This document shows positions 6,839 through 15,412 of a stretch of DNA of 28,020 nucleotides, piece after piece (position 1 is the stretch's first letter; every line of letters begins with the position of its first letter). The notes beneath the pieces are model-generated. The model saw only the letters and a list, made by a program, of their open reading frames with translations. It had not been told where the DNA came from and did not search any database. The DNA is from an uncultured Polaromonas sp. Lineage in GTDB: Bacteria; Pseudomonadota; Gammaproteobacteria; Burkholderiales; Burkholderiaceae. Made by a program: the position numbers and the translations under genes. Location of the stretch: positions 1-28,020 of the forward strand of contig CAMLDT010000018.1 of assembly GCA_946479075.1 (NCBI GenBank), given 5' to 3'.

Positions 6839-7633
6839 CTACACCGTATCCGGCGGATGCGCGGGACGGGATGAACGGGGCGCAAGCCCCGTTGTTGTTT
6901 CCAGCCGGGTCACGTCGATGTCGGCCAGCGTGTCCACAAAACCATCGGCATCGACCGCGCGCACCGGCTGCCCGTGGTTGTAGCCGTAAGTCACCAGCAC
7001 CACCGGGCAACCCGCCGCACGCGCTGCGCGCGCGTCGTTGCTGGAGTCGCCAATCATCAAGGTCCGTGCCGGTGGCTGCCCCAAAACCTCGCAGGTTTTG
7101 AGCAAGGGCAGCGGATCGGGTTTTTTGCGTTCGAAGACATCGCCGCCGAACACCTGGCTGAAAAACCCGTCGAGCCCTTTGGCCTTGAGCAGCGGCAAGG
7201 CAAAGGCGGTGGGTTTGTTGGTCAGGCAGGCCAGCACCAGCCCCCGGTCCCGCAGACGCTGCAAACCGTCAAACACCCCCGGGTACACCTGCGCATGCCG
7301 GCCATTGACGGCGAGGTAGTGCCGCTGGTAGCTGTCCCAGGCCTGCGGAAAACGCCGGTCCACGTCCTCGTTTGCTCCCAGATTGATAGCTGCTTGCGCC
7401 CGTCCCATAAGGGCTGGAGGCACTTTTGATGCATGGTGAAGAACGTGATGAAGAACGGCGTGAATCAAATGCTCCGAGCCCTTCCCCACCAGTGGCTCCA
7501 CCACCGCGCGATCCACCGGCGCCAGCGCCAGGTCGGCCAGCATCCGGTTCAGGGCGACCACAAAGTCACCCAGGGTATCGACCATGGTGCCATCCAGATC
7601 AACGATGGCCGCTTCAATCAGACCCAGTGTCAT
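6839..7633 (-). CDS. gph: Phosphoglycolate phosphatase (HAD superfamily)
   Basis: Gph dephosphorylates 2-phosphoglycolate, which arises for example from DNA repair. The HAD motifs are present: DLDGT (Asp12, Asp14), LTNKP (motif II, about 148), the motif III lysine in KKPDPLPL, and GDSSNDARAA (motif IV). The cap-domain region at residues 68-88 is encoded by a copy of dispersed repeat family 1, read in antisense, giving an extra segment that also contains HHVLHHASK at its edge. The frame stays open. The gene starts 20 bases after the hybrid kinase gene with AGGA 6-7 bases before ATG. Its C-terminus overlaps a hairpin that may terminate the opposing gene. rpe, its usual partner, lies further upstream in the same direction. 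Confidence 0.92.
   Translation of the reverse strand: MTLGLIEAAIVDLDGTMVDTLGDFVVALNRMLADLALAPVDRAVVEPLVGKGSEHLIHAVLHHVLHHASKVPPALMGRAQAAINLGANEDVDRRFPQAWDSYQRHYLAVNGRHAQVYPGVFDGLQRLRDRGLVLACLTNKPTAFALPLLKAKGLDGFFSQVFGGDVFERKKPDPLPLLKTCEVLGQPPARTLMIGDSSNDARAARAAGCPVVLVTYGYNHGQPVRAVDADGFVDTLADIDVTRLETTTGLAPRSSRPAHPPDTV
6874..6900 (+). terminator. Rho-independent terminator for the plus-strand gene, inside the gph 3' end
   Basis: AACGGGGC-GCAA-GCCCCGTT is a perfect 8-bp stem with a GNRA-type tetraloop, followed on the plus strand by GTTGTTT. It lies 50 bases after the stop at 6824. It overlaps codons near the gph C-terminus on the other strand. Confidence 0.55.
7371..7431 (+). repeat. Dispersed repeat family 1, copy A (inside gph)
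   Basis: TTTGCTCCCAGATTG, then ATAGCTGCTTGCGCCCG and AAGGGCTGGAGGC match the other copies in order and spacing. It lies fully inside the gph coding sequence in antisense orientation and keeps the frame open. Confidence 0.8.
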
Positions 7634-7653
7634 GCCTGTCCTTTCAGCGCGCC

Positions 7654-10179
7654 TCAGCGCCCGGCGCCGGACTTGCGGCTGGCGATGGCCTGCCGCAGGC
7701 TTTGCAGCAATCGCGCCTCATCCAGCGGTTTTTCCAGCCAGTCCCACACGGCCAGGGCCGGACTCCCGCCGTGCAGCCGGGCTTCGGCGGCGGAGACCGA
7801 CAGCACCAGCACCGGCAGGCTCTCGGTTTTCTTGACCTGACGCAGCTGGGCGATCAGTTGCAGGCCGTTTTCATAGGGCAGTTGAACATCAACCGTCATC
7901 GCCGCGTAACTCTCCATCTTGAGATAGTCGCGCGCCTGCGCGGCGGTGTGTGCGACGTCTGCGGCAAATCCGCCGCGGTCCAGCATCATGCCGATCAGGC
8001 GGGCCACATCCGGATCGTCCTCGCACACCAGCACCCGCGGCCGGTCCAGGCCATGCAGGCCCATGGGCGCCGTCACCGGTGGCGCTTCCCGCCATTCGGG
8101 CAACTCGAAATAAAAAATGGTGCCGCCCTGCGCACCGGGGGCAAAACCGATGCTGCCCTCCATGCGTTCGACGATGGCCTTGGAGATGGCCAGCCCCAGC
8201 CCGGTCCCGCCGCTCTGGCGGGTGTCCGAGGAGTCGGCCTGCGAGAACTTCTGGAAAATCCGGGCGCGAAAAGCTTCCGGGATGCCCGGGCCCTGATCAC
8301 GGATCTCGACGCGGGCACGCCCCTGGGTGCGTCCAAGCACCAGTTGCACCTCGCCTTTTGCAGGGGAAAACTTGATCGCGTTGGACAGCAGGTTGGTCAC
8401 CACCTGCACCAGCCGGTCCGCGTCGGCGTTGACCCGCACCGGCATGCGCCCGGCCTTGAGAACCAGCGTGATGCCGTGTTGCGCGGCAAACCCTTCGTTG
8501 GCGGCCACGGTTTGCTCCAGCAGGGGCAACAGCTCCATCGGCTTGGTTTCAAAGGACATCTTGCCGGACTCGATCTTTTCGCTGTCCAGGATATCGTTAA
8601 TGAGCCGGATCAGCCGTTCGCAGTTGCTCTTGGCAATCTCCACCAGGCTTTTGGCCTTGTCCGGCAACTCGCCGGCAATCCCCGCCGAGACCAGGCCGAG
8701 CGATCCGCGGATCGAGGTCAGGGGCGTTCGCAGCTCATGGCTGACCGTGGAGACGAATTCGCTCTTCATGCGGTCGATGCGTTTGAGTTCGGTGACATCG
8801 TTGCCCAGCGAGAAGAACCCGATGACCTTGTCTTCGTCGTCTTCCTCACCGTAACGCGGGAAGTAATTCATGACGTAATCACGGCGCTCGCCACTGGCGG
8901 TGAGTTGCTCACGCTCGTAGCGCACGGCATAACCCGCCAGCGCTTCCTTCACATGCACGCTGACTTGCGCATAAACCGCCGGGCCCAGCACCTGCTGCAT
9001 GGTGTTGCCGTGAATCTGCACAGTCGTCAGGCCGAAAGCCTCTTCATAGGCCTTGTTGTGGAACTGGAAACGCTCCTCCCGGTCAATGTAGGCAATCAGT
9101 GCCGGCACGGTATCGGTCACCTGCCGCAGTTGCGCCTCGCTGTCGCGCAGGGCTTCGCTGATGCGTTTGCTCTCGGTGACGTCGCGGATGATGGCGGTGA
9201 ACAGGCGCCGCCCGCCCACGGTCACGTCGCCAAAGGAGACGTTCACCGGGAACTCGCTGCCGTCCTGGCGCTGTCCGCGCACCTGGGTTCCCTCTTCCCG
9301 GAAACCATGCGGGCGTTCCGCCAGTGCGCTGAAAAATGCGGTGAAGCCGCTGCGATAACGCGGCGGCAGCAACATGGCCACGTTTTGCCCCATCAGGCTT
9401 TCCAGTTGGTAGCCAAACAGGTTCCGGGCTGCGCTGTTGGCGCTCACGACGATGCCGTCCTGGGTGGCGGTCACCACCCCTTCGGCCATGCTTTCGGTCA
9501 CGGCGCGGCTCATGGCTTCACTGTCGGCCAGCTTGGCCTGGATGCGCCGGCTGACGGCCTGGGCACGAAGAATCATCCAGATCGCCCAGGCCAGAACGCT
9601 GAGCGACACCAGGCCACCGGCAAGGATCAGCAGCTTGACAATCTGCGCTGTCTTGCGGGTCTCTTGCCGGGAGTTCTCGACAGCCTGGCCCTCCCGGCTT
9701 TTGATCCGCTCGAACAGGGTGTCGAGTTCGTCATGAAGCCGGCGGTTGTGGTCGCTGTCCACCAGATCGGCAGCCGCGTCCAGACCGGACTGCTGCCGCA
9801 AGGCCACGATCCGCTCCATCAACGCCACCCGTTCGGCGACCACACTTTCCAGGGTGCGCACGTCGCCCGGTCCGCTGATCGACCCCTTCGAGGCCAGCAC
9901 CTCCAAAAGCGCCTGCTGCAGGTGCTCGCGCGCCTCCTGATACGCCTCCAGGTTACTGGCGTTGGCGGTGAGTACGTAACGCCGCTGAAGCGACTCGACG
10001 GTCTTGAACTGCGACACCAGCCGCTCCAGCAAGATGACGACCTGCTGGGTCTGCGCCTCGCGCCCGGCGTCACGAATGAGGAAATTGATGGTGCTGTAAG
10101 ACGTGGTGATGCTCAGGAAGATCAGCAGCAGGCCCACGCCCAGGGCGGCACTGACAGTGGCACGGAAAGGCAGCTTCAT
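7654..10179 (-). CDS. CHASE3-PAS-PAS hybrid sensor histidine kinase with receiver domain
   Basis: The 841-residue inner-membrane sensor reads in order: TM1 (about 10-34), a periplasmic CHASE3-like helical domain (36-176), TM2 (179-204), PAS 1 (222-334), PAS 2 (347-465), HisKA with FVSTVSHELRTPL (phospho-His481), HATPase (N box NLLSNAIKFS, Asn600; DQGPGIP; GGTGLGL), and a C-terminal receiver (acidic Glu720-Asp722, phospho-Asp764, Lys817). All residues needed for autophosphorylation and intramolecular transfer are present. The start MKLPFRATVS (10179) was chosen over the open upstream extension because it leads directly into TM1 and has AGG 8 bases upstream. It follows the cyclase-regulator gene by 76 bases, and a phosphorelay between the two is likely. 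The sensed signal is unknown. Confidence 0.93.
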   Translation of the reverse strand: MKLPFRATVSAALGVGLLLIFLSITTSYSTINFLIRDAGREAQTQQVVILLERLVSQFKTVESLQRRYVLTANASNLEAYQEAREHLQQALLEVLASKGSISGPGDVRTLESVVAERVALMERIVALRQQSGLDAAADLVDSDHNRRLHDELDTLFERIKSREGQAVENSRQETRKTAQIVKLLILAGGLVSLSVLAWAIWMILRAQAVSRRIQAKLADSEAMSRAVTESMAEGVVTATQDGIVVSANSAARNLFGYQLESLMGQNVAMLLPPRYRSGFTAFFSALAERPHGFREEGTQVRGQRQDGSEFPVNVSFGDVTVGGRRLFTAIIRDVTESKRISEALRDSEAQLRQVTDTVPALIAYIDREERFQFHNKAYEEAFGLTTVQIHGNTMQQVLGPAVYAQVSVHVKEALAGYAVRYEREQLTASGERRDYVMNYFPRYGEEDDEDKVIGFFSLGNDVTELKRIDRMKSEFVSTVSHELRTPLTSIRGSLGLVSAGIAGELPDKAKSLVEIAKSNCERLIRLINDILDSEKIESGKMSFETKPMELLPLLEQTVAANEGFAAQHGITLVLKAGRMPVRVNADADRLVQVVTNLLSNAIKFSPAKGEVQLVLGRTQGRARVEIRDQGPGIPEAFRARIFQKFSQADSSDTRQSGGTGLGLAISKAIVERMEGSIGFAPGAQGGTIFYFELPEWREAPPVTAPMGLHGLDRPRVLVCEDDPDVARLIGMMLDRGGFAADVAHTAAQARDYLKMESYAAMTVDVQLPYENGLQLIAQLRQVKKTESLPVLVLSVSAAEARLHGGSPALAVWDWLEKPLDEARLLQSLRQAIASRKSGAGR

Positions 10180-10255
10180 GTGAGGACCTGGTAGGGGAAT
10201 GCCAACGATACACCCGCGCGCCGGGCGCCCGTGCTGCCGGACGCTGAACCGTGAA

Positions 10256-11959
10256 TCACGGCACTTCCGTTCCGCGCGGCAAATGTGCATCAAGTGCCGC
10301 CAGCAACTGTCCCAGCGAAACGTCCAGTGCCGCCAGCAAGGGCAGCAGGGCCTCCGCGGGCTGCCCTTGCTGGAGGGCTTCTTCCAGCGCCTGCGCATCG
10401 CCAGGAACCTGGACAGCGCCTATCTGCGCCGCCACGCCGCGCAGGGAGTGGGCAATCCGTTCCGCTGTTTTCGGGTCGCCGCCGTCCAGCGCCTGCCGCA
10501 GTTGCGGCAAGGTGTGCCGGCGCCCTTCGCGAAAGCGGCCAAGCAGCGACAGGTACAGGGCCTCCAGGCCCATGGCGCGGCGCAGGCCCAGCGCCAGGTC
10601 CAGCCCGTGAACGGCGGCGGGCAACACGGTGCCCATCGCGCCGGCGCCGCCGTCGGTCTGTGCCGGTACCTCCAGGAGCGGCGCCACGGTAGCAGGCGCG
10701 GGTCGCTCCTGCGATGGCATCGTTTCCAGCGCCTCCAGCACCTGTCGCAAGAAGGCGGCGGTTTCCGCGCGATCAGCCGCACGCACGCGGTCCAGGTCTA
10801 TGTCCACACGCAGGCCGGGGCGGTCACAGCGGAGGGTGGGGCCGCCGCCCGGGGCCGCCTGGGTGGTGTGAACCGCATACACGGGAATCGGTTCGGCAAA
10901 CCCCTTGGCCATCAACGGATCGCGGGCATCGGCCCGGATCTCCCCCTGCACCAGGGCGTAAGTTTCACTGGAAATGAGGATGTCTCCCGGTTCCGCGGCC
11001 TGCTCCAGCCGCGCAGCGAGATTGACCTCGCGGCCGAGAATGGTGTACTCCATGCGCAGCTCGCTGCCAAAGTTGCCGACGTCGCAAAAACCCGAGTTGA
11101 TGCCAATGCGAATTTCGAAGGCCTTGTTGATCCCCATTTCACGCCATCGCTCACGAAGCTCGACCATGCGTTCTTGCATCGCAATGGCCATCCGCACGCA
11201 CTGCAGCGCATCCTGGTGCACCCCCCGGGAATGCGGGTCGCCAAAAAAGATCACGATGGCGTCACCGATGAATTTGTCCAGGGTGGCGCCATATTCCGCA
11301 GCAATCGCGGACATCTCCGAAAAATAGCTGTTCAGCAGCAAGGTCACTTCTTCAGGCTGCCATTTCGCGGTCGACGCGGTGAAGTCCTTGATGTCCGAAA
11401 AAAACACCGTCAGCTTCTTGCGTTGCGTGCGGATTTCGGCCTGACGTGAGCCTTCAAACAGCGACTGGTAAACCTGCGGCGCCAGGTAACGGGAAAGCTG
11501 CTGGGCCAGATCCTTGAGCCGGCGCGCATAAGCACTGCGCTCCAGGTGGAGCTTGAGCCGGGCGAGCAGCACCTGCGGGCTGATGGGCTTGGTCACATAG
11601 TCGGTGGCACCCAGGTCCAGCCCGCGGTGTTCCTCTTCGACACCGCCCAGTGCCGTGAGAAAAATAACCGGGATGTCGGCAGTGCGCGGATCGCTCCCCA
11701 GGCGCCGGAGCACTTCGTAGCCGTCCATGTCGGGCATCACGACATCCAGCAGGATGATGTCCGGCCGCGGCGCCGCCACGGCCAGCGCCAGACCGGCCTC
11801 GCCCGAGGCTGACAGCATCACCTCATACCGCTCGCGCAGCAGTGCTTTGAGCAGGTAACGGATATCCTCGCTGTCTTCGATCACCAGGACACGCGGGCAA
11901 GCCGCCATCGCAGTCCCGGCCTGCATTGGCCCGCCTGTACCCGCTCCGGGTGCTGCCAT
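10256..11959 (-). CDS. Response regulator: receiver, class III adenylate cyclase and HPt domains
   Basis: Residue numbers count from the upstream ATG at 11974. Receiver domain 28-145: acidic Glu33-Asp34, phospho-Asp77 in LLDVVMPDMDG, Thr107, Lys129. Class III cyclase domain about 185-370: metal ligands Asp194 (FFSDIKDFT) and Asp238 (DKFIGDAIVIFFGDP), Lys234 at the adenine-recognition position, Thr311 (EYTILG), and Asn318 and Arg322 (VNLAARL) of the transition-state motif, so the enzyme looks active and adenylate-specific. A C-terminal HPt domain at about 475-565 has His509 in AHSLRG. The start at 11959 is preferred because GAGGA lies 6 bases before it; 11974 is the longer alternative. It probably makes cAMP under control of the hybrid kinase downstream. 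Confidence 0.93.
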   Translation of the reverse strand: MAAPGAGTGGPMQAGTAMAACPRVLVIEDSEDIRYLLKALLRERYEVMLSASGEAGLALAVAAPRPDIILLDVVMPDMDGYEVLRRLGSDPRTADIPVIFLTALGGVEEEHRGLDLGATDYVTKPISPQVLLARLKLHLERSAYARRLKDLAQQLSRYLAPQVYQSLFEGSRQAEIRTQRKKLTVFFSDIKDFTASTAKWQPEEVTLLLNSYFSEMSAIAAEYGATLDKFIGDAIVIFFGDPHSRGVHQDALQCVRMAIAMQERMVELRERWREMGINKAFEIRIGINSGFCDVGNFGSELRMEYTILGREVNLAARLEQAAEPGDILISSETYALVQGEIRADARDPLMAKGFAEPIPVYAVHTTQAAPGGGPTLRCDRPGLRVDIDLDRVRAADRAETAAFLRQVLEALETMPSQERPAPATVAPLLEVPAQTDGGAGAMGTVLPAAVHGLDLALGLRRAMGLEALYLSLLGRFREGRRHTLPQLRQALDGGDPKTAERIAHSLRGVAAQIGAVQVPGDAQALEEALQQGQPAEALLPLLAALDVSLGQLLAALDAHLPRGTEVP

Positions 11960-12025
11960 CGCCATTCCTCGCATCTTTTGAAAGAAAACGCGGCCGCAGC
12001 CACGCCATGCGGAGTCCTGCCGTCC

Positions 12026-12721
12026 CTAGCTCGCGAGCGCCGCCCGCATGCCATCGATCACGGCGCGGTAGTCGGGCTTGCCAAAAATGGCACTGCCCGC
12101 CACAAAGGTGTCGGCGCCTGCCGATGCCACGCGCGCAATGTTGTCGAGCTTGATGCCGCCATCGACTTCCAGGCGAATGTCCTTGCCCGAGGCCTCAATG
12201 CGCTTGCGCGCCTGCTCGATCTTGCGCAACGCCGAGTCAATAAAGCCCTGACCGCCGAAGCCGGGATTGACACTCATGATCAGGATCAGGTCAAGGTCTT
12301 CGATCACCCAGTCCAGCACATCCAGCGGCGCCGCCGGATTGAACACCAGCCCGGCCTTGCAGCCGCGGGCCTTGATGGCCTGCACGCTGCGGTGCACATG
12401 CGCAGAGGCATCGGGATGGAAGCTGATCAGGTCGGCACCCGCGTCGGCAAACGCCGAGGCCAGCGCATCCACGGGCTGCACCATCAGGTGAACGTCAATC
12501 GGCACGGGCGTGCCATCGGCTTTTCGGGCGTGGGGCTTGAGGGCGCTGCAGATCATCGGCCCGAAAGTCAGGTTGGGCACATAGTGGTTATCCATCACGT
12601 CGAAATGGATCCAGTCTGCGCCGGCGGCAATCACTGCCTGAAGTTCTTCACCCAGGCGCGCGAAATCGGCCGACAAAATCGAGGGGGCAATCCGGTACAC
12701 CGGGCTGGTACTTTGGCTCAT
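12026..12721 (-). CDS. rpe: Ribulose-phosphate 3-epimerase
   Basis: Rpe interconverts D-ribulose 5-phosphate and D-xylulose 5-phosphate in the pentose phosphate or Calvin pathway. The 231-residue (beta/alpha)8 protein shows [34 protein letters not shown] (metal residues His39 and Asp41), DVHLMV (His78), [13 protein letters not shown], and EVDGGI (catalytic Asp187), ending with GSAIFG. The start ATG (12719-12721) matches the family N-terminus, although the frame stays open far upstream. It heads a minus-strand cluster, rpe-cyclase regulator-kinase-gph. It is divergent from apaG across 84 bases. Confidence 0.97.
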   Translation of the reverse strand: MSQSTSPVYRIAPSILSADFARLGEELQAVIAAGADWIHFDVMDNHYVPNLTFGPMICSALKPHARKADGTPVPIDVHLMVQPVDALASAFADAGADLISFHPDASAHVHRSVQAIKARGCKAGLVFNPAAPLDVLDWVIEDLDLILIMSVNPGFGGQGFIDSALRKIEQARKRIEASGKDIRLEVDGGIKLDNIARVASAGADTFVAGSAIFGKPDYRAVIDGMRAALAS

Positions 12722-12736
12722 GCGCAGATTGTCGCA

Positions 12737-12753
12737 GCAAGCAGCTGGCTTGC
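12737..12753. repeat. Small dyad between rpe and apaG
   Basis: GCAAGC-AGCTG-GCTTGC is a 6-bp inverted repeat with a 5-base centre, in the 84-base divergent promoter region. It could be an operator or a transcript hairpin. Nothing else supports a function. Confidence 0.3.
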
Positions 12754-12805
12754 ACAGCCGGACTCCATCAGGCCGGGTAACATGGGCCACCTTCTTCGTG
12801 ATGCC

Positions 12806-13207
12806 ATGCCCAAATACCAGTTTTCCTGCACGGTTGTACCGCACTATCTGCCCGAGCAATCCTCGCCCGAGGAGGGCGTGTTCGGCTTTGCCTACACGGT
12901 CACGGTCACCAACTCCGGTGAGGTTGCGGCGCAACTGATCTCCCGGCACTGGATCATCAGCGACGCGCGCGGACACACCGAGGAAGTCAGGGGGCTGGGC
13001 GTGGTGGGCCATCAGCCGCTGCTCCAGCCGGGCGAATCCTTTCAGTACAGCAGCGGCTCGCGCTTGCGCACGCCCACGGGCACCATGCATGGCAGCTACT
13101 TTTGTGTGGCCGAGGACGGTGAGCGCTTCGAAGCCGACATCCCGCTGTTTGTGCTGGACGCTGGCGACGCCATTGCCGGGGTGGGCGGCGGTCGGGTGCT
13201 GCACTGA
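12806..13207 (+). CDS. apaG: ApaG domain protein
   Basis: The 133-residue protein of the ApaG/DUF525 family has a beta-sandwich fold and is often near apaH or rsmA, with unclear cellular role (linked to cation efflux or Ap4A metabolism in some species). Visible signatures are [25 protein letters not shown] (split here as [11 protein letters not shown] then [11 protein letters not shown]), [14 protein letters not shown], the [20 protein letters not shown] glycine-rich pattern, and [10 protein letters not shown]. The start MPKYQF at 12806 gives the usual family N-terminus; an upstream in-frame ATG at 12782 is possible. It is followed after 10 bases by the Gcr-type gene. Confidence 0.95.
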   Translation: MPKYQFSCTVVPHYLPEQSSPEEGVFGFAYTVTVTNSGEVAAQLISRHWIISDARGHTEEVRGLGVVGHQPLLQPGESFQYSSGSRLRTPTGTMHGSYFCVAEDGERFEADIPLFVLDAGDAIAGVGGGRVLH

Positions 13208-13217
13208 TACGCAGCGC

Positions 13218-15188
13218 ATGAACACCCTGTCCCCACTGCTGGACCAGCTGGATCCGAAAGCCGGGCTGGCCGGCCGCCATCTCTGGCTGATTGCCCTGCT
13301 GGACTGGATCCGGGGCAGGGACGCCAGCCCGGAGGCGGCGCTGGCGCGCCTGCGTCTTTTTCTGGATGCCGCAGAAGCCCGGCCGGGCTTTCAGGACAAG
13401 CTGCATGCCTGGTGGGGCACGCTGATGGACACGGTGGACGCCACACCGCTGTTTGCGGATTTCGGCTTTGCGCCAAGGGCTGCATTCCTGAGCGAACTGG
13501 GCGAGCGCCTGCGCTACAGGCTGTTGCCCGGCACGCCGGAAACCACCCATGCTGCCGAGTTGTTCATGCTGCTGTTTCCCAGCCCGTTTGATGCGCGCTG
13601 GCTCAAGCTGATCGATGAAGCCACGCTCGCCCGCCTGGGCCGTTTGCTCAATAGCCCCGCACCGGACGGCGGCGGCCACACCCTGCTTCAGGGCTGGCAG
13701 GCCATGCTGCTGGAGGCCTTGACCTACTGCACCAGCCAGGTGGCGGCGACCGGCTTTTCCCCGGAGCTGCGCCTGCGCATGAGTGCACAGACACTGCAGG
13801 GCCGGCCGTTCCACCATCTGGCAGCGGACATGCAGGCGGTGCGCGATGCGCTGACAGCTCACGGCCCGGACAGCGGCGCCTTGCACCTGGCGCTGGACCA
13901 GTTCAAAAGCCGTCTGGAGGCCTGCCGCAGCGCGGCGTCGTCGGTGTACGCACATCTGGACGAACACGGCATTTCGGTGGGCCTGGTTTTTCGCCTGCGC
14001 CAGTTGCGTGAGCGCATCCTGCGCATCCGTGAGCTGCTCGACTGCCTGCTCTCTGATCAACCGGCGGGCAGCGCGATGCAACTGCTGGGGCGACTGGTGC
14101 TGCTGGCGGAAGAACGGCGCAGCATCCGCGCGCTGATTGCGGCCAACTCCACCTTGCTGGCCGCCAAGGTCGCCGAACGCGGCGCCGAAACCGGCGAACG
14201 CTACATCACACGCGACCGTGCCGCCTATGTGGAAATGCTGGGCAAAGCTGCCGGCGGTGGCGCACTGACGGCAGGCACGGTGCTGCTCAAGTTCATGGTG
14301 TTGACGCTGGCACTCTCGGCATTCTGGAACGGCTTTGTTGCCGGGGCCGTATACGCCGCCAGTTTTGTGCTGATCCAGCTGATGCATTTCACGCTGGCGA
14401 CCAAACAGCCGGCCATGACCGCGCCGGCGCTGGCGGCCAAACTCAAGGACATCCGCTCAACCCCGGCCGTTGGCGAATTTGTCGATGAGGTCACGCATCT
14501 CGTCCGCTCGCAAGTCGCCGCGGTCCTGGGCAACGTGGTGGTCGTGGTGCCGGTGGTTCTCCTGATCTGCGCGGCAATCCAGTTCGGTCTGGGTCATCCG
14601 ATGATCGACACCAAGGAGGCTGCGCATGTGCTGCACACCCTGAGCCTGCTGGGCCCCACGCTGTTGTGGGCCGCCTTCACCGGGGTCGTGCTGTTTGCTG
14701 CAAGCATCATTGGCGGCTGGGTGGAGAACTGGTTTGTGTTGTACCGCCTGGCATCGGCCATGCGGTACAACCCGCGCATCACGCGCGCACTGGGCGTGGC
14801 GCGGGCACGGCGCTGGGCCGCGTTCATGCGCGACAACATTTCAGGCCTCAGCTCCAATATTGCGCTGGGATTCATGCTGGGACTGATCCCGCCCATGACC
14901 GGCTTTTTTGGCCTGGAGCTTGAAGTGCGCCACGTCACCCTGTCGTCCGGCCAGCTCGCTGCGGCCGCCTCCAGCCTGGGTTGGGATGCGCTGCGCCTGC
15001 CGGCCTTCTGGTGGTGCGTCGCGGCCATCCCCTTGATAGGCGCGCTCAACCTCAGCATCAGTTTCTATCTGGCTTTCCGACTGGCGCTGCAGGCTCACGA
15101 CGTCAGCCGCACCGACCGTGCACGCATCCGCGCGGCCATCTGGTCACGCTGGCGGCGCAGACCCGCGAGCTTTTTCGTGCCCGATTGA
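13218..15188 (+). CDS. Gcr family membrane protein (annotated as site-specific recombinase)
   Basis: The 656-residue product resembles the family commonly labelled site-specific recombinase Gcr. The sequence itself looks like a membrane protein. The N-terminal half (1-345) is soluble and helix-rich, including [19 protein letters not shown]. Then come about six hydrophobic segments near 350-370, 372-394, 434-456, 479-501, 545-566 and 596-623, and a basic tail. I see no serine- or tyrosine-recombinase catalytic motif. It probably forms an operon with apaG (10-base gap). The family call rests on memory of similar proteins and the function should be treated as unknown. Confidence 0.75.
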   Translation: MNTLSPLLDQLDPKAGLAGRHLWLIALLDWIRGRDASPEAALARLRLFLDAAEARPGFQDKLHAWWGTLMDTVDATPLFADFGFAPRAAFLSELGERLRYRLLPGTPETTHAAELFMLLFPSPFDARWLKLIDEATLARLGRLLNSPAPDGGGHTLLQGWQAMLLEALTYCTSQVAATGFSPELRLRMSAQTLQGRPFHHLAADMQAVRDALTAHGPDSGALHLALDQFKSRLEACRSAASSVYAHLDEHGISVGLVFRLRQLRERILRIRELLDCLLSDQPAGSAMQLLGRLVLLAEERRSIRALIAANSTLLAAKVAERGAETGERYITRDRAAYVEMLGKAAGGGALTAGTVLLKFMVLTLALSAFWNGFVAGAVYAASFVLIQLMHFTLATKQPAMTAPALAAKLKDIRSTPAVGEFVDEVTHLVRSQVAAVLGNVVVVVPVVLLICAAIQFGLGHPMIDTKEAAHVLHTLSLLGPTLLWAAFTGVVLFAASIIGGWVENWFVLYRLASAMRYNPRITRALGVARARRWAAFMRDNISGLSSNIALGFMLGLIPPMTGFFGLELEVRHVTLSSGQLAAAASSLGWDALRLPAFWWCVAAIPLIGALNLSISFYLAFRLALQAHDVSRTDRARIRAAIWSRWRRRPASFFVPD

Positions 15189-15412
15189 TGACCCGGATGA
15201 ACTTGCCGTTGAGTCCAGTGCGGCCAGGGTCGCGTTTGTCCTACAAGACATCGTAAAAAAGTGTTGTAAATTCAGCGGGGCGTTCCAGTGAGCCGCCGCC
15301 GTGCAGCTCACCTCGCCCTGCCAAGTCGCATCGACGGCTCTGTCCCCATCGAGCACGCGCCCACCCGTATGCGCGCCTGCCCCAGCAACACTCAAAATGG
15401 AGACACCCATCC

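Noticed and set aside
7426..10194. A 922-codon open frame on the plus strand
   Set aside because: It is the antisense shadow of the hybrid histidine kinase. The minus-strand frame has complete, ordered domains, and the plus-strand translation has no signatures. GC-rich coding DNA often keeps such frames open.
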